DNA of 64,000 nt from Luzula sylvatica (Eukaryota > Streptophyta > Magnoliopsida > Poales > Juncaceae). The DNA lies in the NCBI GenBank assembly GCA_946800325.1, contig OX326961.1, positions 10,766,655-10,830,654 of the forward strand, read 5' to 3'. The number at the start of each line of letters is the position of its first letter. The first letter of the stretch is position 1. The notes under the pieces were generated by a model. The model worked only from the letters and a program-made list of their open reading frames with translations. It did no database searches and was not told the DNA's origin. The position numbers and the translations under genes are program-made. Shown here one piece after another: positions 11,259 through 21,332 of this stretch.

Positions 11259-12891
11259 TAATAAATTATGTCATGAATGTAGAATAAGTTGCTATTAATG
11301 TTGATTGTTTCAATGATATTATATTATATTAGAATAGAATATGCATACCATGGGGCAGAACATTAACATTATGAAGTAATATAAAGATAGTTCTATGGTA
11401 TTGTTTTAGAATATGCATACATGCTTTATATATTTGGTCTAAAAAACTAACTTATAAACTTATAAACATTACACGCAAATGCATCATGGGACACGACAAA
11501 TCTATACAAATAAAAAAACTGTACAAACAAAATCATATAAACAATGTATATAAATTACCAAAACAAAAATCATATAAACAATGCATCATTGGTACATAAA
11601 AATTAAATAGAATCAACAAAACCATATAAACAATAAACAATAAACAAAAACAAAAACATATAGAATCAAATATTGTTTGTAATCCACTTTTCTCTATACA
11701 TTTCTTCCCAACGCAAAATTTCTCTACTTCAATTATATATGTCAAACTAAAAAAACCAAAAAAAAGAAGAAGAACAAATTAATTGATTATATAAAAATTC
11801 CCACAAATTAAATTAATTAATTGAATTTGCTTACTAATTGTTATTATTAGGAAGAAAAGGAGTGGATTTTTGCAAAGAGGTCCCTTCATCACCCAAACAA
11901 ATTCAGCCAGAATCGTCGTATTTGAAACATATCGAAAATTATTTTTTGACCAAACCGCCCCTCGATAGAAAACTGGGTACCGATATTTCTCCTAGTCCGA
12001 GTCCGTGACTGCATGGTAAATGACGACTCGTACTCGGCTCTGATGGGTTGTACGTTCCCATGTCTTTTTCCTGCAAAATATCACCGGTGAAATTCATTCA
12101 TTATAGTTGATTATCGCATCGAATTAAGTGTTAATCGAATTGGATTCGGTGTGCCCCAGAGCTGAGTCAATTGAATTCGGCGTGCTCCAGAGCCTCACTG
12201 AATTTCAATCCAAAATATTGTATGAAGTATAATTCAGCTTGAAATCACCGAATTTCAATCAAAGATTCAAAATCACTATTCCAAACACAGTAAAAAGAAG
12301 AATGAAAATCAAAAAGAAAAAGGCAAGATTTAGCTTACTAGAGCTACTAAAGGAGCATCCCTTAGCATCGAGACCATCAAAAGAAGCCGCAAAAGAAGCA
12401 ACAACCACTGAAGGATGCCGCGAGCTTTTGTTCTTACGATTTGATACAAGACGACCCAAATTTGTCGGCCCGGAGAAGGGGCAAGAGGGTTGTACGAAGA
12501 GGTAAGTACGATGGCATAGGAGCAGATCCCGTGGCGAGGAGGATACGGCGACGACGGTCTGCATGCTCGTCCAGACTCCAGCCGCACGCTAGGGCTTCGC
12601 TCATCAGACTGGCACCGCCTAAGGCGAGGTCGGCGGTTGCAACAGATTTCGCTTCATGTGCCCCAGAGAGAGAGAGAGAGTGAAGGTCTTGTTTCACCAG
12701 AGAGGAGAGATCTGGTTTCCATTCTCGACTAGTGACTGACTAACGGAGAGAGAGAAAGAATAAACAGAAGTAAATGTTGTTTAATCACGATTTTGTGATT
12801 TTATTTTGATGATAAGATCGGATGGTCCACAAATTGAATGGACAAGATATGGTCCAATGACCATTGGACCAGACCGGCTCCCCATTTATTT

Positions 12892-14147
12892 GTATAACTA
12901 ACAATGATTTAAAAAATAAAATTGTTATTTTTTCCCTTCCTTTCTCTTTCATTAATTATTTTAAAATTTGGGAGCAAGAGAAAATACTTTTCTGGAAATC
13001 ATGACCATCCCTAATTTTTTAAATTTCCTAAGGGATTGTTTAGAAAGCGTTATGAGTAGAGTGGAATTGGATTATAAAATGGAGGAGTAAAAAGTTTTGA
13101 AATTTGTAATTTTACATTTTGTTTGGATGTTTGAATTATAAGATGCTGAAAAATATAATTTTTTGTTTGATTGTTTATAAAACTTTGGAATTTTGGAATT
13201 GACATTTTATTATAATAATATAATTATTATAATAATAACAATTGTAAAACTATTATGTTATAGCAATAAAATAATAATATTGTAATTGTTATAATCATAT
13301 ATTAATATTATATTATATATATTATTGAAATAATATTAAATGTATTGTGATATAATTATATTATATTCATGTAATCTCTATAATAATTATTATATTAGTA
13401 TACTAATATATAATAGTATATTAATTATGTACATATGAAAACAATATAATAATTAAATAAAAATAATTATTATTATTTAATGAAAATAATAATTTAAATA
13501 AATTATTGTTATTATAATATTATTTTTATTCATGTAATAATAATAACAATAATAATTTATTTATTGAAACAAACATCAATTATTCTCAATAAATAATAAA
13601 TATAGATGACTAGTTTTTTTTGTTTAAATTTAAAATATCAATATTAAAAAGTTAAAATATTTATTTATGTAAATAAATTTAAATTAATAATATCCAAATG
13701 AGCCAACTAAATTTTTACTAATTTTTACTTATGTATAAAGTTAAATAATTTACATTTACCAGAGTGAGCCACGTCACCCCGAGCATTCTGGATCGTCATA
13801 TCTTAAGATAATTTTAGTGCATGAATCTGAGCCGTCCATTGCTCGCCTGGACACGATGTTCGTACACCATCATGCTAATCTTACATGGTTCATGGTTCAT
13901 GATGAACCATGTTTTCTACAACTCATACAAATAAAAATTGAATGACTCGGTTTCTCTCTCCTCATTCATTTCTCTCGCTTGTTCTCTGGCGGTCTTAGAG
14001 AAACGAGACGAAACCCTAGATTTTCGTCCGACGAAACCTAGGGTTTTGGGTGATATCACCAAACACTATCTTAGACCGAACACTCCTATCTCTCTTTCCT
14101 CTCATTTCCGTTGTCCAGAAAGACAAAAAAAAATCACCTCGCGAAAC
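12892..14147. other. AT-rich intergenic stretch
   Basis: Between 13180 and 13740 the DNA is almost entirely A and T (ATAATAAT-type words). The piece around 13025-13200 (GATTGTTTAGAAAGCG to TTTGTTTGGATG to TTGTTTATAAAA) resembles sequence at 23056-23220 in the laccase intron, so both may be remnants of one 'GGGCCGTTTGG'-type non-autonomous element. At 13766-13778 GAGCCACGTCACC matches the 5' region of the Helitron at 27517. No gene was found before the exon at 14148. Confidence 0.5.
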
Positions 14148-14267
14148 ATGGCGACCATACCCACGAAGCTCCCGCGACGAGACCCACCTGTACGGCGGTC
14201 GAATCTCCCTGTTCTCATTTTCGCTGCCAGGAAGAAAAGGAACCCTAGCGACGAAACCCTTGCAAAG
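14148..14267 (+). pseudogene. isolated first-exon fragment, unknown product
   Basis: ATG at 14148 opens exactly 40 codons (starts MATIPTKLPRRD, ends PSDETLAK) and is followed by AAG/GTGAGT, a consensus plant splice donor. Upstream lie a pyrimidine-rich leader with 'AAACCCTAG' words, typical of plant 5' leaders, and a short AT-rich box near 13926. No second exon is recognisable before MULE sequence begins near 14395. It could be the start of a real gene cut by insertions, or an exon captured by a Helitron. The peptide is basic and I do not recognise it. Confidence 0.4.
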
Positions 14268-14394
14268 GTGAGTTAATTTGTATTTTTATCGCTATTGTTC
14301 ATTTTTTATTGCTTTATTTGATCGAATTGGAACTGTTTGTCAAGTTACTAGAGATTTTGGTTAAGGTTGGTTTTTCTCTGGAAAATTTTCATAT

Positions 14395-14610
14395 ATGACC
14401 ATGTTAAAATAGTTAATTAAAGAAATAACCAAGTTTTGAAAAATATTCCAAATTTGTCTTTTGCGGAGTTCCATACCTCGCCAGGCGAGGTATCATTCAG
14501 CGCTTTTTTTTTACTTTGTTAGTTAGTGTAAATGAGGAGTAATTAAGGCAGATAAATAAAGGCGCCGAATGAAACAGCGCCATGCGCTGAATGAAACAGC
14601 GCCAAAAAAA
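14395..14610. mobile_element. lone MULE terminal remnant
   Basis: This piece has the layout of the MULE-1 and MULE-2 ends: AAATAACCAAGTTTTGAA, then TTGTCTTTTGCGG, then ACCTCGCCAGGCGAGGT, then repeated GCGCTGAATGAAACAGCGCC. No matching inverted partner or target duplication was found nearby, so it is probably a truncated element. Confidence 0.6.
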
Positions 14611-14713
14611 TGTGTCAGATATTGAAGAAAGAATAAATTAATCTCCTCCGAAATGTACCCGCCGAATTTTCCATTATTTAGTTATTACGTTTAATTATAT
14701 TGATAATTAAAAC

Positions 14714-14986
14714 ATATAATTAAATATTCATTAAAATTTATTCAAATTTATGAATTCGAATGAATATTAATTATGTATTAAGTTAACAGCTAACACGTAA
14801 TAGTTATTATTTTAATTAAATATACTAATTAGAACATAGAGATGTTATGGTAAAATTTGGATAATTTCGGTTCGTATATTTAATTAAAATGATAACCAGT
14901 ACATGTTAGCTGTTAACTTAATACATAATTAATAATTATTCGAATTCATAAATTAGAATAAATTTTAATGAATATTTAATTATATA
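14714..14986. repeat. fold-back (MITE-like) inverted repeat
   Basis: Two arms of about 113 bp (14714-14826 and about 14874-14986) are complementary with few mismatches. Both contain ATATAATTAAATATTCATTA at the outer end and TTAAGTTAACAGCTAACA internally, separated by a loop of about 45 bp. There is no coding content. Confidence 0.8.
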
Positions 14987-15819
14987 TCTGTTTCCTGAAA
15001 AATCCGTTTTGGTTCTCACTAAGAACCGTTTGAATTTTTCAAAAAAATCCGTTTCCTGAAAAATTCAAATGTGTCATGCTCTAAAATTTATTAAAATCAC
15101 GATTTACCAGGGCAAACACAATGTGCTCACGTATTTTATGTCCGGTAAAAAAAATAAACCCTGAAATTCATCAACAAAGTTTTCGAACAGTAAACCCTCT
15201 CTGATCACGAGGCCCAAGTTAACATATTTTGTACAAATTATGATTATTATGCTCTTACAGTCGGAAATTATTATGCTGGTTTGTCATGTCACGATAAGAA
15301 AAACTCACTTTAGAACAATCAGCCAAATTGAAGGAGAAAACTATGTTTGATAAAGAAAAGAAAAAAAAGCTCACTTTTGCCCCTTCAATTCTTCAAAAAA
15401 AAATGCAAGTACCTCCAAAACTTTAATTTGCTCATTTTTATCCCCTGAACTCTTGATTTTACTCACTTATGTCATTTCTATCTGTTAACTGTCTAGTCAT
15501 CAGTTAAATGATGATGTGGCATTGGGACGTGATATTTTTTTGATGATTTTAATAAATGACGTGGCAATATTCATTAAGGCAATTTTACTGTAGTAACCCT
15601 GTTTTAAAATAATATTCCCGAAATAACCAAGTTTTGAACATAATTCCCAAAATGTCTTTTGCGGGGTTTGGAATGTCGCCAGGCGAGGTTTGGAACCTCG
15701 CTTTTTTTCATCCGTCATTAATTGGGGTTAAACAGCATTAAACATCTATTAAGATAAGGCGAGGTTCCAAACCTCGCCAGGCGATGTTTCAAACTTCGCC
15801 TTATTCACTTTTTTAGTTT

Positions 15820-16145
15820 TAATTTACATTTTGATCTTTTTTAGTGTTAATTAACATTTTGGTCCTTTTTATTTACAATTTGGTCCTTTTTTATTTACAA
15901 TTTGGTCCTTTTTATTTACATTTGGGTCCTTTTTAGTTTTAATTTACATTTTGGTCCTTTTTATTAACATTTTAGTCCTTTTTTATTTACAATTTGGTCC
16001 TTTTTATTTACATTTGGGTCCTTTTTAGTTTTAATTTTCATTTTGGTCCTTTTTTTAATATTTTAGTCCTTTTTTATTTACATTTTGGTCCTTTTTTACA
16101 TTTTTAATTTAAATTTTGGTCCTTTTTTGTTTTAATATACATTTT
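15820..16145. repeat. degenerate tandem array of 'ACATTTTGGTCCTTTTTA'
   Basis: About 14 imperfect units of roughly 18-25 bp, alternating TTTACA, TTAATTTACA and TTTTGGTCC words, between the left TIR and the PMD gene of MULE-2. The same unit fills the Helitrons at 9193-9925 (opposite orientation) and 27517-28097. Confidence 0.85.
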
Positions 16146-16245
16146 GATAAACTAAACATATAATAAACTAATAATAATAATAAACCATAACAATATAATC
16201 TAATAATAATAAACTAAACATATAATAAAAACACCCCAACATAAT

Positions 16246-17120
16246 CTAACAATCATCTCTAGGTGCATTCTGTGTCGGGTCGAAAAAGTCATGATGACCA
16301 CTATATGGAACACGACCATATGAAGTACCGACTCCACCATAGTCCGTGAAGGGGGGTTGTGCAGGATCGCCATAATTCGGTCGCGACGTAGAAACATAGT
16401 CCGTGAAGGAGGGTTGGACAAGTGAGAACCATCCCGCCGCTGTAGTTTGGCCAATCTGGCATGCATCTCCCAAGACTTGTACAAATGCGCGAGGATGGCG
16501 GGACCCCAAGCATACCTCCCGCATGTATCAAAATCCTCCAAGAAATATATGTAACTTGGACTGATTCGGCCTTTTGTGGGATTGGCCAAAGCCATCGAAC
16601 CCAGGAAGTACAAGATGTAAGCCCTCGTGAGTCGGTCCCACGTTTCCTCCGTGGGATCAGTGGGTACTATGTGAAACGTCCTACGCAACCACGGCAATGT
16701 AGGACGGTTACCAGGCGGGCAAACCCCAAGCAGACGGGTCAGATCAGCTCCTACATCGTCCTCCCCGCTGATAGCCCTAAACAACGGAGCACCGTCCGCT
16801 ACGAAACCAGTCAACAAAGAAACATCACGTAGGGTAATAGTCATCTCTCCATGTGGCATATGAAAGGTGTTCGTCTCCGGACGCCACCTATGAATCAATG
16901 CCGTCAGAAATGGCTGATTCAACTTTACGTACGCGGCCCGCGTCGGGACAAAAAATCCTGCTCGCATAAGTCTGGCCTCCATTTCCGGAGTCGTCAGCGT
17001 CCAATGGGTCCAGTCGCGACCACCCTGAAATATCGTAATCTCAGGCTTTTCAATCTCGTTGGACACGTGGTTCATTTGATCCCTTAAAACGGAAGCATCA
17101 ACGGGTCCGGGATTATCCAT
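16246..17120 (-). pseudogene. plant-mobile-domain (PMD) gene in MULE-2, truncated by internal deletion
   Basis: Minus-strand start MDNPGPVDASVLRDQ, then GGRDWTHWTLTTPEME, FVPTRAAYVKLNQPF, GEMTITLRDVSLLTGF, TLPWLRRTF and YILYFLGSMALANP up to CGRYAWGPAILAHLYK, one frame matching the N-terminal two thirds of the plant mobile domain. At about 16430-16400 the frame shifts. The correct C-terminal end continues in another frame (QPSFTDYVSTSRPNY to FDPTQNAPRDD) and stops at 16246-16248, matching the tail of the MULE-1 copy. The third quarter (the ITWSPYTDEF to RQHIPANP part seen in MULE-1) is missing, consistent with a deletion joining two exons. Function of the domain is linked in known plants to meristem and silencing factors; here it is a transposon passenger. 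Confidence 0.78.
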
Positions 17121-17139
17121 CTGTCCAAGATAGAAAAAA

Positions 17140-17620
17140 AAAAATTAGTTAAAATTCTACAATCATAACAATTATACAATTTACAATTCTACACATTCTA
17201 AAATTCTACAATTTACAATTCTACAATCCTAATTGTACACACTCTACAATCCTACAATTTACAATTCTATAATCCTAAAATTTACAATTCTACAATCCTA
17301 CAATTATACTATTGTAGATATTCTAAAATTCTAGAATTCTACAATCATAATTCTACAATTCTACAATTCTACAATCCTACAATTATACTATTTTAGATAT
17401 TCTACAATTCTACAATTAATTCTACAATCCAACAATTATACTATTTAAGATATTCTACTATTCTACAATTAATTCTACAATCCAACAATTATACTATTTA
17501 AGATATTCTACAATTCTAGAATTCTACATTTCTAAAATTCTACAATAACTACAATTGTACAATTATAACAATTCTATACTTCTACTATTCTACAATCCTA
17601 GAATCCTAATTTATATGTAC
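17140..17620. repeat. 'ATTCTACAATCCTACAATT' minisatellite upstream of PMD gene
   Basis: Degenerate tandem units of about 10-12 bp (TTCTACAA/TCCTACAA) with longer repeats including 'ATTATACTATTTAAGATATT' near 17430 and 17490. It lies in the leader or first-intron position of the minus-strand PMD gene. The interval 17620-18040 holds the putative leader and has no other gene. Confidence 0.8.
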
Positions 17621-18359
17621 AATAAAACAATTAAATAAGAAATTTACCTTCTAATGCAAGATGAAAATCTTCAATTTCTAGTCCAATTCGTCAAAAATCA
17701 CGACGTTATAACTTCAGATCTGCCACTTAAAACAACAAATTGACACATTTAACTCAAAATATAATCAATATTTAGTCAATCTTGAACAAAACAAGAAGAA
17801 AAAACAACAAAACACACCTATTACAAGAAGAAATTTGAAGCTCAAATCGGAGAGAAAAGGAGAAAAAATAGGAAGAAAGGGGAGGAATGGGAGAGAGACC
17901 GAGGAAGAAAGAAAGAAGGGAGGCGGGAAATTGATAAAAAAATAAAGCGAAATTGCAAAGGTCGCCTGGCGAGGTTACCAACATCGCCTAATGAAAAAAG
18001 CGAATTTTCAAACTTCGCCTTTCATTAATTAGTTCCAAATACCGACCGTTGGATACAAAGCGAAGTTTGAAACATCGCCTGGCGAGGTTTGGAACCTCGC
18101 CTTATCTTAATAGATGTTTAATGCTGTTTAACCCCAATTAATGACGGATGAAAAAAAGCGAGGTTCCAAACCTCGCCTGGCGACATTCCAAACCCCGCAA
18201 AAGACATTTTGGGAATTATGTTCAAAATTTGGTTATTTCGGGAATATTATTTTAAAACAGGGTTACTACAGTAAAATTCCCTATTCATTAAATCTAAATC
18301 CAAAACCCATTATATCTAAACCCATTAAAACCCATTAAAATCCCCATACCCAACCGAAG

Positions 18360-18640
18360 CACACCTCTCTCAGTCTCTCACGCAGCTCTCTTCTCTCTCT
18401 CTCTCAGCTCTCTCTCCGCGCCCTCGGCTCTCTCTCGCCCTCACATATCTCTCGATCTATGCCATTCTCCGTGCCCAATTCTCTTCTCTCTCTCTCTCTC
18501 CGCGCCCTTCTCTCTCTTCCACTTCCGATTCCATCAATGGAGAAGTTGTACAAGGAGAAGCTCTACGCATGGCCATGGAGGGCGATCAAGACCCTGCTGT
18601 CTCATCACATCCAGATATCGATCAAATACCACTGGTACGA
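18360..18640 (+). other. pyrimidine-rich leader and short open frame in MULE-3
   Basis: CT-rich leader (18360-18535), then ATG at 18537 (MEKLYKEKLYAWPWR) and an alternative ATG in another frame (MAMEGDQDPAVSSHPD), followed by a GGTACGATC that could be a splice donor. Neither peptide is recognised. It may be a captured first exon or only transposon leader sequence. Confidence 0.3.
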
Positions 18641-18669
18641 TCTTTTTTACATTTTTAGTTCAGGTTAAT

Positions 18670-20050
18670 AGGGTAAAATAGGGTTTAATAGCATTAATTT
18701 AGGATCAATTGAATGTTAATTTAAGGTTAATTGAGGGTTTTCGGTCAAATTTAGGGTTTAGTGTCGAAATTAGGGTAACTTTAGGGTTTTCGATCATACA
18801 TGTGAAGCTTTTTGGAATTTTAGTTTGTATTTTGAAATTTAAAATTTGTGTTTAATATGAAAAATCAGTTTATATAATTTTTTGTAGTAATAGACGATTA
18901 ATCTCGAGATGCAAATGGACAAATCTTAGTTTTTTGGTGGAGCCGATTTGATCTCAGTCCATACCTGTGAAGCTTTTTGGTCTGTGCACATGAGGTGTTT
19001 GTCGTAATGCCGCAATGAAAGAACGACACAGATCCTTCCGGTGGTAGCAGCTCGTTGCACGACACAGATCGAGAAAAGCAAGTAGAAAGAACGACACGGA
19101 ATTTGGCCATGGATCAAGCGAAAGATCAACATACGAAGATCTGGAGAAGCAATTCGAGAGATGGAGATCCTTCAGTTTATGTTCAAGAAAGAATGACACG
19201 GAATTGGGATTTTTGCTCATTAAATTGGAGATCCTTCAATTTAATTTGAGCTCGAATGTGTGTGTATGTGTATGTATATGAATGTGTTGAGTATTTAAGC
19301 GCTGTTGTAAATTTATATTGCTTTCAATTGAGATGAATGTATATGTTGTTATAAGGAGGTTGTAATAAGGTCCATTTCTTGCATCTCAAACATGTATGAT
19401 GATTACAAATTTTATAATTACAAAGATTCTTAGAACTTTTCTAATACCATAAATAAACATGTACAATGAACACCTAAACAAAATACAAATTTCACACATT
19501 CGAGCATTTCAAGTATGAGCATAACCCAAACTTCAAAACTTCGAGCATTCCAACTTTCAGTATTCCAACTTCGATTCCAACTTTAAGCAAAACCAGAAAA
19601 ATAAATCATTTTGTGCGCCAATTCGAGCAAAATTTCGAGTACATAGCCTTCTACCACAACCTCGTCATTGTTTTGAGCAACAGCCGAAAGTAGTGACTTC
19701 GAGCAAGACCTGAATTTTTTTTTGAAAACCAATTCGAGCAAGACCTTAATTATACCTCAATATACCTAAATTATACCTCAAAAATACTTTACAATTATAC
19801 CAATTAAACCTCAATTGTACCTCAATTGAAAAAATGACAGTGGAAGAGACTTGTTGCTGCGAATCTGCAATTCTGAGATTAGTTGCTCGATTCTGCAATT
19901 ATGCGATTCTGCGAAAAAATAACACCAGTTAGTAACCATGTTCAAATTCGGCCTAAATTCCACCAATTCGACCTAAATTCGGTTCTTACGTAATAACACA
20001 AACTCCGCCAAAATTTAGCACAATTCGGTCTCAATTACCTAGAGAGTTCA
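18670..20050. other. MULE-3 interior without recognisable gene
   Basis: Short repeats of TTAGGGTTT type (18665-18800) and of 'TTCGAGCAA' type (19500-19740). Small open frames exist on both strands but show no family resemblance or splice-consistent structure. Confidence 0.45.
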
Positions 20051-20657
20051 AGTCTTATGTCGAGGTTAGAGTCAGCAGATTCCATATCGAAGCGCCGAGG
20101 CTACGTTGCCAGAGAATTCGCCAGGCACCAGCCGTCGCGAGGGAAGGGGGGTTTCTCCAGGTACCATCAGTTCGCCAGAGAGGAGAGCAGGCGTCGCCAG
20201 GCACCGGAGAGAGAGGAGAGAGAAGTTTCAAACCCTCCAGGTACCAGGTTCCAACCCTCCATTATCGACTCCCTTAACGAAGAGGAGAGAGAAGTTTCCA
20301 ATGGAGAGAGGGAGAGAGGGGGGTTGAGTGAGAGAGATGTTGAGTGAATTTGGATTTGGGTTATAATAATGAGTTTGGGTTAAAATAATAGATTAGGGTT
20401 TAATTAGTTGTTAATGGATTCAATTTATTTGTATAATTTAATATTTTTAAATTTTGCCACATCATCGCTCAAATTAACTAAATAATGCTACGTCATAGTG
20501 TCACATCATCAGTTAACTGGCAGTTAAATGATGGAAGCGACAAAAATGAGCAAAATCAAAAATTCATGGGTAAAAAGGAGCAAATTAAAGTTTGGGGGGT
20601 AACTGTACTTTTTTTGAAGAGTTGAGAGGACAAAAGTGAGCTTTTTTCTAAAGAAAA

Positions 20658-21218
20658 TACGAAACTACTGAGACTTTGCAATTTTTTATTTTGTTTTGCC
20701 GTTGGTCCAAATGATTTGTAAAATTTAACGCACGATTTGTTCGCTACTATTTTATGCTATATTTGCTCCTGGCTTAATTAAAAAAAATGGGACAAAAATG
20801 AAATGAACCAAGAAGGAAATAATGTCTCGAAAGAGGTTTGAATTTGTCAGATTGAGATGTCAAAATAGGCTCGCTTCTATTTGTGCTCCCCGGTTTGAAC
20901 GTTTCTTGATTAAATAAATACACTACTACGGAGGTTTTGCAATCTTTGGTTTTGATATTTTCATTGTTTCAAAGGATTGTGTTTTCATTAATAAATAGAT
21001 TTGTTTAGATCCAAGATGAATCGTGTCTTCATTCATAAATCGATGCATGTTCCATATCAATCACACACAACACAACAAATTACAAACGTGTCAATAATCA
21101 CAAATGACAAAATGAATCACAAATAAAAAAAACCAACCAAAAAAAATAGCAATTTTCTTCGAGTACATTATCCTACAAACCTGAACAATCCCGCGCAATA
21201 GCGCGTGGACAAAACTAA
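20658..21218 (+). mobile_element. Helitron 3' end
   Basis: The sequence ends with a near-perfect hairpin TCCCGCGCAATAGCGCGTGGA (about 21189-21209), a short spacer and CTAA followed by T (21215-21218), matching Helitron 3' termini and the other two hairpins in this window. The 5' limit is uncertain. It may be just right of MULE-3, or this Helitron may begin near 13740 (GAGCCACGTCACC at 13766-13778) with the MULEs nested inside. Confidence 0.55.
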
Positions 21219-21332
21219 TTTAGAAGCATGTGACACATGTCCATATTTTTGCTAACCTTCCAATAATTTTAAAGAAATATAGTATTAATATTAATTTTAT
21301 TAAACATTTACTTCATTTAAAAAAAATAAAGC

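Larger units (their letters stand above)
10088..12882. mobile_element. Pack-MULE-like element (MULE-4)
   Basis: Flanked by a perfect 9-bp direct repeat, CATTTATTT (10079-10087 and 12883-12891). The ends are inverted: left GGGTGCATGTCTGGTCC, right complement GGGAGCCGGTCTGGTCC, with further matches for about 70 bp (for example GGACCAT and GTCCGATCT). There is no transposase. Each end carries a pyrimidine-rich leader pointing inward: (CT)n at 10321-10388 on the plus strand and CTCTCTCT near 12668-12680 on the minus strand. Both look like 5' leaders of captured or chimeric transcripts. The middle contains exon-like pieces (see 10481-11258) and AT-rich sequence. Confidence 0.85.
15578..18281. mobile_element. 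nested MULE (MULE-2) carrying a PMD gene
   Basis: Flanked by a 10-bp direct repeat TATTCATTAA (15568-15577 and 18282-18291). Terminal inverted repeats span about 240 bp at each end (about 15578-15815 and 18040-18281). They begin GGCAATTTTACTGTAGTAAC on the left and GGGAATTTTACTGTAGTAAC on the complement of the right, and contain the near-palindrome GCGAGGTTTGGAACCTCGC more than once. The layout (AAATAACCAAGTTTTGAA, then TGTCTTTTGCGGGG) is related to MULE-1. Contents on the minus strand are a PMD gene and its leader; on the left is a TTTTGGTCC tandem array. There is no transposase. Confidence 0.92.
15360..20648. mobile_element. outer MULE (MULE-3), split by MULE-2
   Basis: Flanked by the 9-bp direct repeat TAAAGAAAA (15351-15359 and 20649-20657). 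The ends are inverted: left GAAAAAAAAGCTCACTTTTG, right complement GAAAAAAGCTCACTTTTG. Matches run about 180 bp (for example TTTAATTTGCTCATTTTT and CATCAGTTAAATGATG). MULE-2 sits 218 bp inside the left end; without it the element is about 2.6 kb. It has no transposase. Pyrimidine-rich leaders point inward from both sides (18360-18530 plus; about 20340-20110 minus), the same Pack-MULE-like layout as MULE-4. Confidence 0.87.

Noticed and set aside
12239..12697. Several overlapping frames on both strands near the right end of MULE-4
   Set aside because: No consistent splice structure or recognisable domain; the region looks like leader sequence of a non-autonomous MULE.
16461..17087. Plus-strand open frames across the MULE-2 PMD gene
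   Set aside because: They are antisense shadows of the PMD frame; no family signature.
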